27,041 nt of DNA from a virus: positions 1-27,041 of the IMG/VR virus record IMGVR_UViG_3300044952_000107. One strand, written 5' to 3'. Each line of letters starts with the position of its first letter. The stretch's first letter is position 1. The notes under the pieces were generated by a model, which saw nothing but the letters and a program-made list of their open reading frames with translations, did not search any database and was not told where the DNA came from. This document shows positions 16,887 through 24,098 of this stretch, piece after piece. The position numbers were made by a program, and so were the translations under genes.

Positions 16887-17135
16887 TTACTTTATTTGGA
16901 TGGTGGCTTGGGTATGGTTTATGTAATCGCTAATGGCTTCATCGTAGCTATGGTAGGGGACAGAATCCCCCTTAAACCAATTGTAGATAGTCATCCGAGT
17001 CACCCCGAAGAACCCTGCAACTTCGCTAACGCTGATGTTTGCGCGGATACAAACACGACCCAAGGCCACACCCAAAGACTTGATGCTTGCTTTTCTATTT
17101 GCATACACCAAGCTTTGGCTGTAACCATAGGGCAT
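16887..17135 (-). CDS. Cro/XRE-like helix-turn-helix protein (82 aa)
   Basis: A small DNA-binding protein. Residues 35-55 (SVSEVAGFFGVTRMTIYNWF) form a classic helix-turn-helix with the recognition helix starting at TRMTIYNWF, followed by a short helical tail. I place the start at ATG 17135, where GAGGA lies 5 nt upstream; a GTG at 17150 would add five residues but has no good ribosome site. The upstream gene's TAA falls between GAGGA and the ATG, so the two genes are probably coupled. It lies between the ssDNA-binding candidate and the primase-helicase, so it may regulate this unit or act at the replication origin; the target is unknown. A possible operator is the inverted repeat at 18472-18491. 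Confidence 0.8.
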   Translation of the reverse strand: MPYGYSQSLVYANRKASIKSLGVALGRVCIRANISVSEVAGFFGVTRMTIYNWFKGDSVPYHSYDEAISDYINHTQATIQIK

Positions 17136-17136
17136 A

Positions 17137-18021
17137 TTAATCCTCGTCACTCCAAGCCTTCACCACAGAGTCAAGGTCTTTTTTAACTGTGGGTTTAGGG
17201 TCGGCTTTCTTTTCACGCTTAGTGGGTTCCTCAATAGGAGACTCAGCTTTAGGCGCGGCGGCTTTCGGTGCTTCTAACTTAGCGGCTTTACCTGCCATGT
17301 CAGCTTGGTATGGTGTCATAACGACCATCTTCAGCACGTCAGGCTTCTTAGCTACTTCGCTAGTCACAGCATATTGAGCTTTGTTAATGTAACCAGTCGG
17401 CGTGAACAGTACAGACTGGTTATCGTTCTCTTCGTTGAAGCTGATCTGCGTAACAACGTAGTCCAAGCTCTTGCCGTTGTTGGACAAGTACTTAGAGTAG
17501 TTTTCAAATGTATGTGAATTTTCACCAGTACCGTCACCGAACAATGACTTAGAAGCCAAATTCATTTGATACACTTCGCCTTCGAGTGAAGTACCAAAGT
17601 CTTCTTCCAACACAAGCGCAATGCGACGTGAGTAACGGCAAGCCTTTGAGTTGCCCATACCTGAACCCTTGGTGTTTTGGGTGCAGTTATCGCAACGCTC
17701 AGCTTGTTTGTTTGTCGCACCATCATCAGGCGTACGACCATCATTAGAGAAGCAGTCGGGCGCAGTCGGCTCAGCATCGGGACTCCATGCTTTTGCATAG
17801 AAGATACGACCCACAGCAGGGGACGCATTAACGATGATGGCGTTCAGGTTGCCCTTGATCTTGCCCATCTCTTCACCACCGACCGTTTTACGGAAGATTC
17901 CGTTTTTAGGCACGATGCGCTTAACGCCAGACTTACCGGCTAATTGTTTTGTGAGCTCACTAACCCCTGCAGTTTGCAGAAAGTCGGGGAGGTCTTGGTT
18001 GAGAATAGTAAGATTACTCAT
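17137..18021 (-). CDS. Candidate ssDNA-binding replication protein, four-Cys, acidic tail (294 aa)
   Basis: The start is taken at ATG 18021, which has AAGGA 8-9 nt upstream and lies one base after the previous stop; a longer frame to 18081 would overlap that gene. An N-terminal mixed alpha/beta region is followed by a Cys-rich insertion with C90, C110, C113 and C128 (C-x19-C-x2-C-x14-C), likely zinc-binding. A second beta-rich segment comes next, then an Ala/Lys/Pro-rich linker (about 240-282), ending in the acidic, aromatic tip VKAWSDED. An acidic C-terminal tip is a hallmark of bacterial and T7-type SSB proteins. With the primase-helicase downstream, a single-strand DNA-binding role is the best guess. 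I recognise the Cys pattern from other aquatic phages, where it is usually unannotated; function is inferred. Confidence 0.6.
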   Translation of the reverse strand: MSNLTILNQDLPDFLQTAGVSELTKQLAGKSGVKRIVPKNGIFRKTVGGEEMGKIKGNLNAIIVNASPAVGRIFYAKAWSPDAEPTAPDCFSNDGRTPDDGATNKQAERCDNCTQNTKGSGMGNSKACRYSRRIALVLEEDFGTSLEGEVYQMNLASKSLFGDGTGENSHTFENYSKYLSNNGKSLDYVVTQISFNEENDNQSVLFTPTGYINKAQYAVTSEVAKKPDVLKMVVMTPYQADMAGKAAKLEAPKAAAPKAESPIEEPTKREKKADPKPTVKKDLDSVVKAWSDED

Positions 18022-18022
18022 T

Positions 18023-18448
18023 TCATTTTTCCTTAGAACGTCTAACAACCACGGTATAAGCATTTTCCACATTGAGGCCAAGTGGAAGAACTGTGGGATT
18101 CTCAGATAAAAACTCCTTCATGTTTGTTTGATGAAGTCTCTTCTCTAACAGGCCAAATGCACCATGCTCCTCTATGAAGTCGTACATTGAATCCCAATCA
18201 TTCGTCCAGTACCGTGACTTTACCGAACGAATAATTGTGCCGTGTGGGGTGCGAATGCTATCAGCATTCATGTCTTTGCATATATCAAGCATCTGTGCTT
18301 CTAACACTTCTGCTTGCTCTTTGAGGTCGTTGTCTTCAGCTTCAAACATGCGCTTATTGTCGGCACGTTTATCTCTGATCTTGATGTAAATAGACGTTAG
18401 CTTTGCTAAGTCCATAGAGGTAACTCTGTCTTTGACTTCTTCGTCCAT
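18023..18448 (-). CDS. Coiled-coil phage protein of unknown function (141 aa)
   Basis: The start is ATG with GGAGA 6-7 nt upstream. Residues about 15-60 are strongly charged and helical (IYIKIRDKRADNKRMFEAED), likely a coiled coil. A short segment TPHGTIIRSVKSRYW follows, then DWDSMYDFIEEHGAFGLLEKR and a C-terminal strand ending in VVVRRSKEK. The layout recalls phage Gp157-like host-interaction or recombination-accessory proteins, but the resemblance is only in architecture. It is the first gene after promoter 18567-18594, separated by one base from the SSB candidate, so the two products are probably made together. No catalytic motif is visible. Confidence 0.75.
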   Translation of the reverse strand: MDEEVKDRVTSMDLAKLTSIYIKIRDKRADNKRMFEAEDNDLKEQAEVLEAQMLDICKDMNADSIRTPHGTIIRSVKSRYWTNDWDSMYDFIEEHGAFGLLEKRLHQTNMKEFLSENPTVLPLGLNVENAYTVVVRRSKEK

Positions 18449-18471
18449 CTAATTCTCCTAATGGTTGGGTG

Positions 18472-18491
18472 TGTGACAGTAGCAGTTCACA
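18472..18491. promoter_or_regulatory. Inverted repeat, possible operator
   Basis: TGTGA and TCACA form perfect 5-bp arms separated by 10 bases in the untranslated leader between promoter 18567-18594 and the 141-aa gene. A Cro/XRE-like gene lies downstream in the same unit. The arms match CRP half-sites, but the 10-base gap differs from the 6 bases of a CRP site. A regulatory role is only a possibility. Confidence 0.3.
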
Positions 18492-18566
18492 TAAAGCAGT
18501 GTGTTTCAAAACTATGGAGGTTTGTAACGGCGCTAACCCGTCACCTACCACCGCCACACAAATACA

Positions 18567-18594
18567 AGTGTACTCTAACTTTTTACATTGTCAA
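18567..18594 (-). promoter_or_regulatory. Sigma70-like promoter P1 for the SSB-primase unit
   Basis: On the minus strand: -35 TTGACA (18594-18589), a 16-nt spacer, and -10 TACACT (18572-18567). The -35 lies inside the end of the helicase gene and the -10 just past its stop. Eleven spacer bases (GTAAAAAGTTA) are identical to those of the promoter at 24744-24771. The expected transcript starts near 18560, leaving a leader of about 110 nt before the ATG at 18448. Confidence 0.7.
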
Positions 18595-19978
18595 GAGTTT
18601 CCGAAGAAATTTCTTGCTTGTACAGATCAATTACTTTTTGATGGTTGTTGATGTTGCCCTGAAGCATCGTGTACATCTTAGCCTCGATGGGGCTACCCGT
18701 AATGTGTACGACTGTCATGTTATTAACTTGCCCGGGGCGGTCGATACGTGCGTTGGCTTGCAAGTACGTTTCAACACTTGTGCATGGAGCATACCAAATA
18801 ATTGTGTTGGCGGCAGTTAGAGTTAACCCGTGTGACGCCGCCTTCGGTTGGATGATTAGTACTTTTGGTTCTTGTTGCTCTTGAAACTGTTTGACAATAT
18901 CCGAACGTTTATTTACAGGAACCGCGCCGTTAATTACTTCGCACGTGATGTTGTTTTTTTGCAAATGCTTCTCAAGTAATTGTATGGTGTGCGTGAACGG
19001 AACAAACACAAGCACCTTGTGGCTTGACTCTTCAATTACTTCTTGAACTACGTTGAGCCTACTGCTCACATCAAACTCAATAACTTCGCTTGTATCCGTA
19101 TACACCGCACCTCCAGCTATTTGCAAGAGTTTGTTAATTTGTACGGCAGCGTTAACGGCTGATACTTCTTCGCCAGCAGCCTCAATCAACATCTGCTTCT
19201 TTAGTATGTTGTAGAACTTTAACTGCTGCGGTGTCAATGGTGCATCTCGCTCAACAAACGTAACGGGCGGCAAATCAAGGCAGTCGGCTTTCTCAAACCG
19301 AATGGCTGGCTGTAATGCTTTGTGAACGATTAGCTGTGCAGTTGGCTTGGGTATCCACTTGTACATAGTAAGCTTCATCATCACTGTGTCGCGGAACTGA
19401 CCAAAGAAAGGCGACACACCCTTGGGGTTCACAAGCTTTGCCAATCCGTAAGCATCCACAGGTGACTGTGCGGCAGGCGTACCAGTCAACATCCACAAGC
19501 CCTTGATAACTTTTGTTAGGTCTCGTAGGTCTTTCCAACGCTCTGTCTGCGCATTTTTATAAGCTGACGCTTCATCCACTACGATGAGGTCAAACCCACC
19601 CGCCATGATTTCTTTCTTGACGATGCCCACACCATCGAAGTTGATAACAACGAACTCGGCACCAAGACTAATAATCTCTTTGCGCTTACGTGCGGCTCCA
19701 TAAGCGACTGATACGGTGCGGTGGATGGCAAACTTAAACAAATCATTCTGCCAAGCCGACTTCATGATCGACAAAGGGCAGATCACTAATACACGCTTCA
19801 CTAATCCAATGGTAATCAAGTAATCGACTGCCCAAATAACTGATGCTGTCTTACCTGTACCTTGCTCGTTAAAACAGAACGCCTTGCGGTTTGTTATAAG
19901 GAATTCTGATGTTGTCTTCTGATGCTCGAATGGCGTGAACCCCGGAGGACGAGGCCACGTATACTCTGATAGGTTCAT
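18575..19978 (-). CDS. SNF2/DEAD-type DNA helicase (467 aa)
   Basis: A superfamily 2 helicase of the SNF2-like phage type. Visible motifs: FTPFEHQ with Q20 near the N-terminus; Walker A E-Q-G-T-G-K43-T; motif Ia-like VICPLS; Walker B V-V-D135-E136-A-S; motif III L-T-G-T-P-A (154-159); a second RecA-like domain with SHGLTLTAANTIIWY (motif V region); and motif VI A-R-I-D-R-P-G-Q near residue 415. The 467-aa length is that of minimal phage members with no accessory domain. It likely remodels DNA or protein-DNA complexes during replication or recombination. The ATG overlaps the previous stop by four bases (ATGA). Its last codons contain the -35 of promoter P1. Confidence 0.9.
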   Translation of the reverse strand: MNLSEYTWPRPPGFTPFEHQKTTSEFLITNRKAFCFNEQGTGKTASVIWAVDYLITIGLVKRVLVICPLSIMKSAWQNDLFKFAIHRTVSVAYGAARKRKEIISLGAEFVVINFDGVGIVKKEIMAGGFDLIVVDEASAYKNAQTERWKDLRDLTKVIKGLWMLTGTPAAQSPVDAYGLAKLVNPKGVSPFFGQFRDTVMMKLTMYKWIPKPTAQLIVHKALQPAIRFEKADCLDLPPVTFVERDAPLTPQQLKFYNILKKQMLIEAAGEEVSAVNAAVQINKLLQIAGGAVYTDTSEVIEFDVSSRLNVVQEVIEESSHKVLVFVPFTHTIQLLEKHLQKNNITCEVINGAVPVNKRSDIVKQFQEQQEPKVLIIQPKAASHGLTLTAANTIIWYAPCTSVETYLQANARIDRPGQVNNMTVVHITGSPIEAKMYTMLQGNINNHQKVIDLYKQEISSETLDNVKS

Positions 19979-20289
19979 TTTTTCTTACGTTCCTTAGTAC
20001 TTACTTCTGATACGACTTTGTGGTTTGATCCACGCTTAAATGATCGATTGGCTGATGGGGTTTGAAGTTTGGTTCCGTTCTTGTTAGAGCCACCTTTAGA
20101 TAGCGCCTTGATATGAGCAACATCTTTTCCTTCGCGGACGTCGGCACGTCCATCTTTGTTTTTGTCTGCATTTTTATTATCTATACCTTCTCTAGCACGC
20201 TGACGCTCTAAGCGAGCTGGGCTTTCACCACGCTCAATTTGCTGCTGATATTCTTTTTTATATGGGCGGGGTTTATTTACGTAGGGCAT
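19975..20289 (-). CDS. HNH-like small nuclease or DNA-binding protein with EF-hand-like loop (104 aa)
   Basis: The start is ATG 20289, with AGGAA 6 nt upstream inside the preceding gene; a GTG at 20310 would overlap that gene further. The very basic protein starts MPYVNKPRPYKKEY, followed by an Arg/Glu helix. Residues 56-86 (KDVAHIKALSKGGSNK ... NRSFKR) match the DVxH ... GG ... N core of a phage HNH endonuclease family, with H59 and N81 as candidate catalytic residues. Just before it, residues 42-53 (DKNKDGRADVRE) fit the spacing of an EF-hand calcium loop. The usual zinc Cys pairs are absent, and A58 replaces the more common Asp before His, so activity is uncertain. It overlaps the helicase start by four bases. 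Confidence 0.65.
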   Translation of the reverse strand: MPYVNKPRPYKKEYQQQIERGESPARLERQRAREGIDNKNADKNKDGRADVREGKDVAHIKALSKGGSNKNGTKLQTPSANRSFKRGSNHKVVSEVSTKERKKK

Positions 20290-20290
20290 A

Positions 20291-20953
20291 TTAGTTCCTG
20301 TTGTATTCACATTCTCTCACTGAGCAGAACTTGCACAGTGGGCCTTGGATTGGATTCCATACCCCATTTTCTAACGCCGCCTCAATTCTTGCAACATCTC
20401 GGGCGAGAGGCTCAATATATTTCTCTACCATTTCTGTATAGTGCATAGCCCGCACGAATTCCTTGCTGACTACAAACAAGAGAGCCGACTTCACCTTTCG
20501 AATCTCCGGAAACTTGGCGAATAATCCACAGGCGACAAGATCCAGTTGCTTCACATCCGCATATCTCGCACTCTTGCTTGTCTTGTAGTCTATGGAGTGT
20601 GCCGTCCCCGTTGTCCGATTGATAATCACCAAATCCGCTACCCCATGCCACCATACATTCGGAGCATCGAATTCGCACGACTCTAAGTTCTTCGTCAACC
20701 CAAGTTTTACTTCGCATAACTTCTCTCCGGGGATGTCTTTTAGGACGTCTAGGGTAGCTTGCATATAAGCAAACTGTTCAGGGATCGGCACCCCATCACG
20801 AATGTATTCCTCTGCCACAGTATGAGCTGTCTTTCCATACAGTGTTGCCTGTGTGTCCGGCTCAACAATGTCCTTGGCTATCTTGGTGTGGTAGTACTTC
20901 TTAGGGCACTGTTGAAATGTTTTCAGGCTACTGAATGACCAAACGATACTCAT
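20291..20953 (-). CDS. PD-(D/E)XK exonuclease, Cas4/RecB-like with Fe-S cysteines (220 aa)
   Basis: A RecB-family nuclease. It begins with a Ser/Leu-rich FSSLKTFQQCPKKYY segment carrying C16, then Y-G-K-T-A-H44 (conserved His motif), G-V-A-D107 (metal-binding Asp), I-D122-Y-K124 (the D/ExK motif), and Q136 in QLDLVA (motif IV). The C-terminus has C207-x2-C210 and C215. C16 plus these three fit the four-Cys iron-sulphur cluster of Cas4 and AddB-type nucleases. Single-strand exonuclease or DNA end-processing activity is expected from the family. There is no Cas1/Cas2 or repeat array here, so it is a phage recombination or replication nuclease, not a CRISPR component. It starts 12 nt after the upstream stop with a weak AGAAAGA ribosome site. 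Confidence 0.85.
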   Translation of the reverse strand: MSIVWSFSSLKTFQQCPKKYYHTKIAKDIVEPDTQATLYGKTAHTVAEEYIRDGVPIPEQFAYMQATLDVLKDIPGEKLCEVKLGLTKNLESCEFDAPNVWWHGVADLVIINRTTGTAHSIDYKTSKSARYADVKQLDLVACGLFAKFPEIRKVKSALLFVVSKEFVRAMHYTEMVEKYIEPLARDVARIEAALENGVWNPIQGPLCKFCSVRECEYNRN

Positions 20954-20965
20954 ACTGTCTTTCTG

Positions 20966-21658
20966 TTAAAGATACGGCCCGGGCACGTATCTTGGTTGTA
21001 CTACAGGTTTTGCTTGTGGTTGACCTTCGCCGTGCTCAAACCTAGCACCACGTGCGGCGGCATAAGCTTTTACCACGTGCGGGTAGTGTCTGTCTGCCGT
21101 TACGTACTTGGTGTCAATACCCCAATCATCCCCTGACGAGTCCAAGTTATACACGGGTTTGACGTCTAGCAGTTCGGCTAACGGCGAATCATCTATAACC
21201 GATAACCCATCTCTACCAAAGAACCCATAACTCTTAATTAGACCTTTGCTGTGCTGAAGTACTGGGTGAAAGTAAATTTTATTGGGGGATGCTTCAGGCA
21301 CTTCGGAAAGCAAGAGCAACCCTGCGTTACTTTTACCAACTGAGTCGGCAAAGTCGGGAAGTATGCTACCCCAATCGTGCATCATTGCATTGTGTTCCCA
21401 ATCTATTTTTAGCCCGTCTTTGTTGCCTTTGACCTCTACAAACATACCCCCTTTACCCCAACGGCAAGGTAAGAAAAAATCAGGTAAGTATCTAAGGTTT
21501 TTAATTCCATCGACAGTATCAACTTCCTTTTCATACCCTTCACTCTCGTACTTCCAAGGTACACCCAAGGTGTCAAAGAACACAGCCCATCGCGCTTCCA
21601 GCCTTGAGCGAAAGCGATAGCCTTTGTACGTAGTTTCAATTGCTTTAATTTGATTCAT
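20966..21658 (-). CDS. PD-(D/E)XK endonuclease-like protein (230 aa)
   Basis: The N-terminal 80 residues carry the nuclease core: YKGYRFRSRLEARWA with E21, YLPDF with D60, and FVEVKG with E75-x-K77. This E ... D ... ExK arrangement with an RSRLEARWA helix is typical of small phage endonucleases sometimes compared with Holliday-junction or T7 endonuclease I-like enzymes. The remaining 150 residues have no motif I recognise and end in a Pro/Gln-rich tail. Substrate is unknown; branched or damaged DNA is plausible next to the helicase, polymerase and exonuclease. The ATG overlaps the previous stop by four bases. Confidence 0.75.
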   Translation of the reverse strand: MNQIKAIETTYKGYRFRSRLEARWAVFFDTLGVPWKYESEGYEKEVDTVDGIKNLRYLPDFFLPCRWGKGGMFVEVKGNKDGLKIDWEHNAMMHDWGSILPDFADSVGKSNAGLLLLSEVPEASPNKIYFHPVLQHSKGLIKSYGFFGRDGLSVIDDSPLAELLDVKPVYNLDSSGDDWGIDTKYVTADRHYPHVVKAYAAARGARFEHGEGQPQAKPVVQPRYVPGPYL

Positions 21659-21891
21659 TCTTCATCCCAAATGTCGTTAGGCCAAACTAGCACAGGTGTT
21701 TGTTCACCCAAATAGCCGCCTTCAATGTTGAACTCAATGAACTCCCTAGCTTCCTCGGCATCCATGCCGTCTCGCATAAGGATTTCTCGTATCTTTTCCG
21801 CGTCGTAAACCAGTACGGATACCATAGTACTGTCACGCCAAATGCTCGCTGGGCCTATGATTGCTTCGTCATAGCCGTCGTACTTAATCAT
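21655..21891 (-). CDS. Conserved phage hypothetical protein (78 aa)
   Basis: A 78-aa acidic protein that I recognise from many phage early regions, without known function. Features: MIKYDGYDEAIIGPASIW at the N-terminus, a central helix AEKIREILMRDGMDAEEAREF, then IEFNIEGGYLGEQTPVLVW. The pattern suggests a small alpha/beta domain. The start and stop both overlap neighbouring genes in ATGA fashion, so it is translated as part of a coupled block. No catalytic or metal-binding set is evident. Confidence 0.8.
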   Translation of the reverse strand: MIKYDGYDEAIIGPASIWRDSTMVSVLVYDAEKIREILMRDGMDAEEAREFIEFNIEGGYLGEQTPVLVWPNDIWDEE

Positions 21892-22073
21892 CGCTTCATA
21901 CCCCGCACAAAAGCGGCAAAGCTTGCTGATGTATCACCAAAAGCTTTCATGCTGTCAAACTCTTTGGCTACTTCTTCCAATACATCATTGCGGTCAACAG
22001 GCATGACGCACTCACGCTTGGGGAAAGCCTCTCTATAGCTTATGTATTCTTGGATATCGTCATCGTCATTCAT
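21888..22073 (-). CDS. Small acidic hypothetical protein (61 aa)
   Basis: A 61-aa protein starting MNDDDDIQEYISYREAFPKRE. The Asp-rich N-terminus is followed by a helical middle (DVLEEVAKEFDSMKAF) and a basic tip (FVRGMKR). There is no strong Shine-Dalgarno; its ATG overlaps the upstream stop by four bases and its stop overlaps the next start likewise, so translation should depend on coupling. It is not recognised. The tight packing between two more convincing genes is the main reason to accept it. Confidence 0.65.
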   Translation of the reverse strand: MNDDDDIQEYISYREAFPKRECVMPVDRNDVLEEVAKEFDSMKAFGDTSASFAAFVRGMKR

Positions 22074-22294
22074 AAATCATCTAAGCCTTTCTTTAGGAAT
22101 TCTTCAAAATGTTCATCATCTTCTTTGGTTTGGTACATCAACTCTACAAACTGCAAAAGATTAGCAAAGTCACCGCGAATCTCAATTTCGTCAATGTCTT
22201 TTTCTTCTTGACCATCTGGGATAAGCCCCGCCATTAACGCAAACGAAACAACGGAACTAAGTCGTACCCTTGAAATTTTCTTAACATTCTCCAT
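22070..22294 (-). CDS. Small hypothetical protein after PolA (74 aa)
   Basis: I use ATG 22294 because GGAG lies 6 nt upstream; an ATG at 22306 would have AGGA almost touching it. The start overlaps the last codons of the DNA polymerase gene by 14 nt. The N-terminus is basic (MENVKKISRVRLSS) with a short hydrophobic segment (VVSFALMAGLI). The rest is very acidic, ending FEEFLKKGLDDL. It is not recognised. Strong acidity in the C-terminal half suggests a protein-binding or DNA-mimic-like surface, which is speculative. Confidence 0.7.
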   Translation of the reverse strand: MENVKKISRVRLSSVVSFALMAGLIPDGQEEKDIDEIEIRGDFANLLQFVELMYQTKEDDEHFEEFLKKGLDDL

Positions 22295-24098
22295 AGCTTG
22301 CTCCATATCCTGCTTCGCAGTTCAGCGGTAACTCCATACCCCAATCCGGGCGGGTGCGCATGCACATCTCAACGTACTCCAAAGCAGTTTCAACTTCTGC
22401 TTCGGGTGCAATACAAGCGATGGCATCATGCACAGTCATCACAACTCGGTACTTCTTCGCAACCAAGAGCATCTGCTCACCAATCACGATACGGGCTAAC
22501 GCTTGGCACACGTTCTCAATTACCTTACCACCATAAATGCGTGTCGGAATAATTGCTTTGCCCTTCTTGGTGTCGTACACCAGCTCCGACTTACCTTCGT
22601 CGTTCTCAAGTATGCGCAGGTTGGGATAGCGTAGGTACAAACCATTGGGAAGTAAAACACCGCTATTGCCATCTATCTTTAAAATATCGCCTCGGCCTAA
22701 TGTGGTCTGCTGATTCTGTAATACAGCTTTGAGGGCTGTCGCCGCAGACTTCCATAGCTCAGTAATCTTCGGATACGTTGCGCGGTACGTGTCGATAATC
22801 CGTGTCGCTTCGTCCAACGTAATCTCCACATTAAAGTTCTTGAGTTGAGCTTGGAACTTCTTCGCACCCATTCCGTATCCGCACCCAAGAATAGTGGTCT
22901 TACCAACAAACCTCTCGTCCTTCGTAATTTCTGTGACGTCCTTGCTATAGATAGCAGATGCCATGATTTTGTATACATCTTCACCCCGATCAAATGCGTC
23001 AACTAAGTCGTCTTGTTCCGCAAGCCATGCTAGCGTACGGGCTTCAATTTGTGATGAGTCCGAATCAATCATCATGTATCCGTCCGGGGCAATGATTGCC
23101 TTCTTCAGCGGAGATGTACGTTGTAGGTTCTGCAAGTTGAGCTTGTCATCCCCACCCCACCGCCCTGTGTGGGCGGCATAGTAGCGTAGGGGTACAGGCA
23201 ACGAGCCACGCTTGGCAATACCAAGAAACCTTTCAGTTCTTGTCTCTTCTATCGTAGACTTAGTGCCCAGTCTCGCTGCCACTAAAGATTGAACCTGTGT
23301 ATTCGGATGCTCGAGCAATGCCTTGAACTCTTCGTCTGTCTTAGAGAAAGCAAAGGTTTGCTTGCCGTTTGCGGGGCTGACTTTCATCGGTGGTGATACA
23401 CCATAGCCTTCCAAGATAATGGCAAACTTTACGTTGCTCATCAGGTCGTCTTTGTCGAAGTTCTCGAGTAGCTCTTCCTTGCGTTGCTTCTCCCGCAACA
23501 AATGGTCTTTGATAAGGTCTCCATTCAACTGCAACACAGGGTCGGTAAACATGCGAACAGTCAAATCAATCAGGCGCAACTCAATAGGCGGGAAGCCTTT
23601 GCTCATTGCCCCAAACAATTCCCACGTAAGCGTAACGTCGTTCTTGCAGTAGTCGCCATAGCGAGCTAACTGCTCGGGGCTGAAGTCCTGACGCCGCAAA
23701 CCTAATGCATTTTCTACCTCTGTACCCTTCTCGCCAAGCCCATAGAAGTTTGACAGCACCTTTAAGCTACCGCCTACTTGCGTACCATGCAAGGCTCTAC
23801 CCATAGATAAAGTATCAAGCCAACCTTTGGGGCTGATGCCGTAGACCCACTTCAAAATTGCGCCATCAAACGGGGCGTTGTGCGCAAGCGCCAAACTGTT
23901 AGCCCAATCGTATCGGGTAAGGAACTGGTGCATGGATTCACCATCGCCACTAAACCACTTGGGCTCACCATCGTTGACCTGTACGGCTACGCCAATAGTT
24001 TCGAACTGTGGGCTACGAACGTATTCCTCCGTGGTAACTTTTGTTAGGCTAAACTCCCGAGAATAATATGTCTCGAAGTCGATTGTTAATATGTTCAC
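22281..24098 (-). CDS. polA: Family A DNA polymerase with 3'-5' exonuclease domain (605 aa)
   Basis: The phage replicative polymerase. I place the start at GTG 24098, since GGAG lies 8 nt upstream; GTG 24107 would add three residues but overlaps that GGAG. Exonuclease (residues about 1-165) is of DEDDy type: D7 and E9 in TIDFE, N74 and D78 in HNAPFD, Y150 and D154 in YCKND. Polymerase: motif A D347-S-S-Q-I-E, motif B R396-x3-K400-x3-L404-x3-Y408 (in TTILGCGYG), motif C V-H557-D558-A. There is no 5' nuclease domain, as usual for phage PolA. The residue matching E. coli Phe762 is Leu, and the aromatic after the motif A Asp is Ser. The gene is tightly coupled with a VRR-NUC nuclease upstream. 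Confidence 0.93.
   Translation of the reverse strand: MNILTIDFETYYSREFSLTKVTTEEYVRSPQFETIGVAVQVNDGEPKWFSGDGESMHQFLTRYDWANSLALAHNAPFDGAILKWVYGISPKGWLDTLSMGRALHGTQVGGSLKVLSNFYGLGEKGTEVENALGLRRQDFSPEQLARYGDYCKNDVTLTWELFGAMSKGFPPIELRLIDLTVRMFTDPVLQLNGDLIKDHLLREKQRKEELLENFDKDDLMSNVKFAIILEGYGVSPPMKVSPANGKQTFAFSKTDEEFKALLEHPNTQVQSLVAARLGTKSTIEETRTERFLGIAKRGSLPVPLRYYAAHTGRWGGDDKLNLQNLQRTSPLKKAIIAPDGYMMIDSDSSQIEARTLAWLAEQDDLVDAFDRGEDVYKIMASAIYSKDVTEITKDERFVGKTTILGCGYGMGAKKFQAQLKNFNVEITLDEATRIIDTYRATYPKITELWKSAATALKAVLQNQQTTLGRGDILKIDGNSGVLLPNGLYLRYPNLRILENDEGKSELVYDTKKGKAIIPTRIYGGKVIENVCQALARIVIGEQMLLVAKKYRVVMTVHDAIACIAPEAEVETALEYVEMCMRTRPDWGMELPLNCEAGYGASYGEC

Noticed and set aside
17137-18081. N-terminal extension of the ssDNA-binding candidate by 20 residues
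   Set aside because: The extension would overlap the end of the upstream gene by about 60 nt, while ATG 18021 has a good AAGGA site and lies one base after the upstream stop.
18472-18491. CRP binding site
   Set aside because: The half-sites match, but the arms are separated by 10 bases instead of 6, so a CRP dimer would not fit the usual spacing.
20291-20953. Cas4-like nuclease as a sign of a CRISPR-Cas system
   Set aside because: No repeat-spacer array, Cas1, Cas2 or effector gene is present; the context is phage replication, where Cas4/RecB-like nucleases are common.
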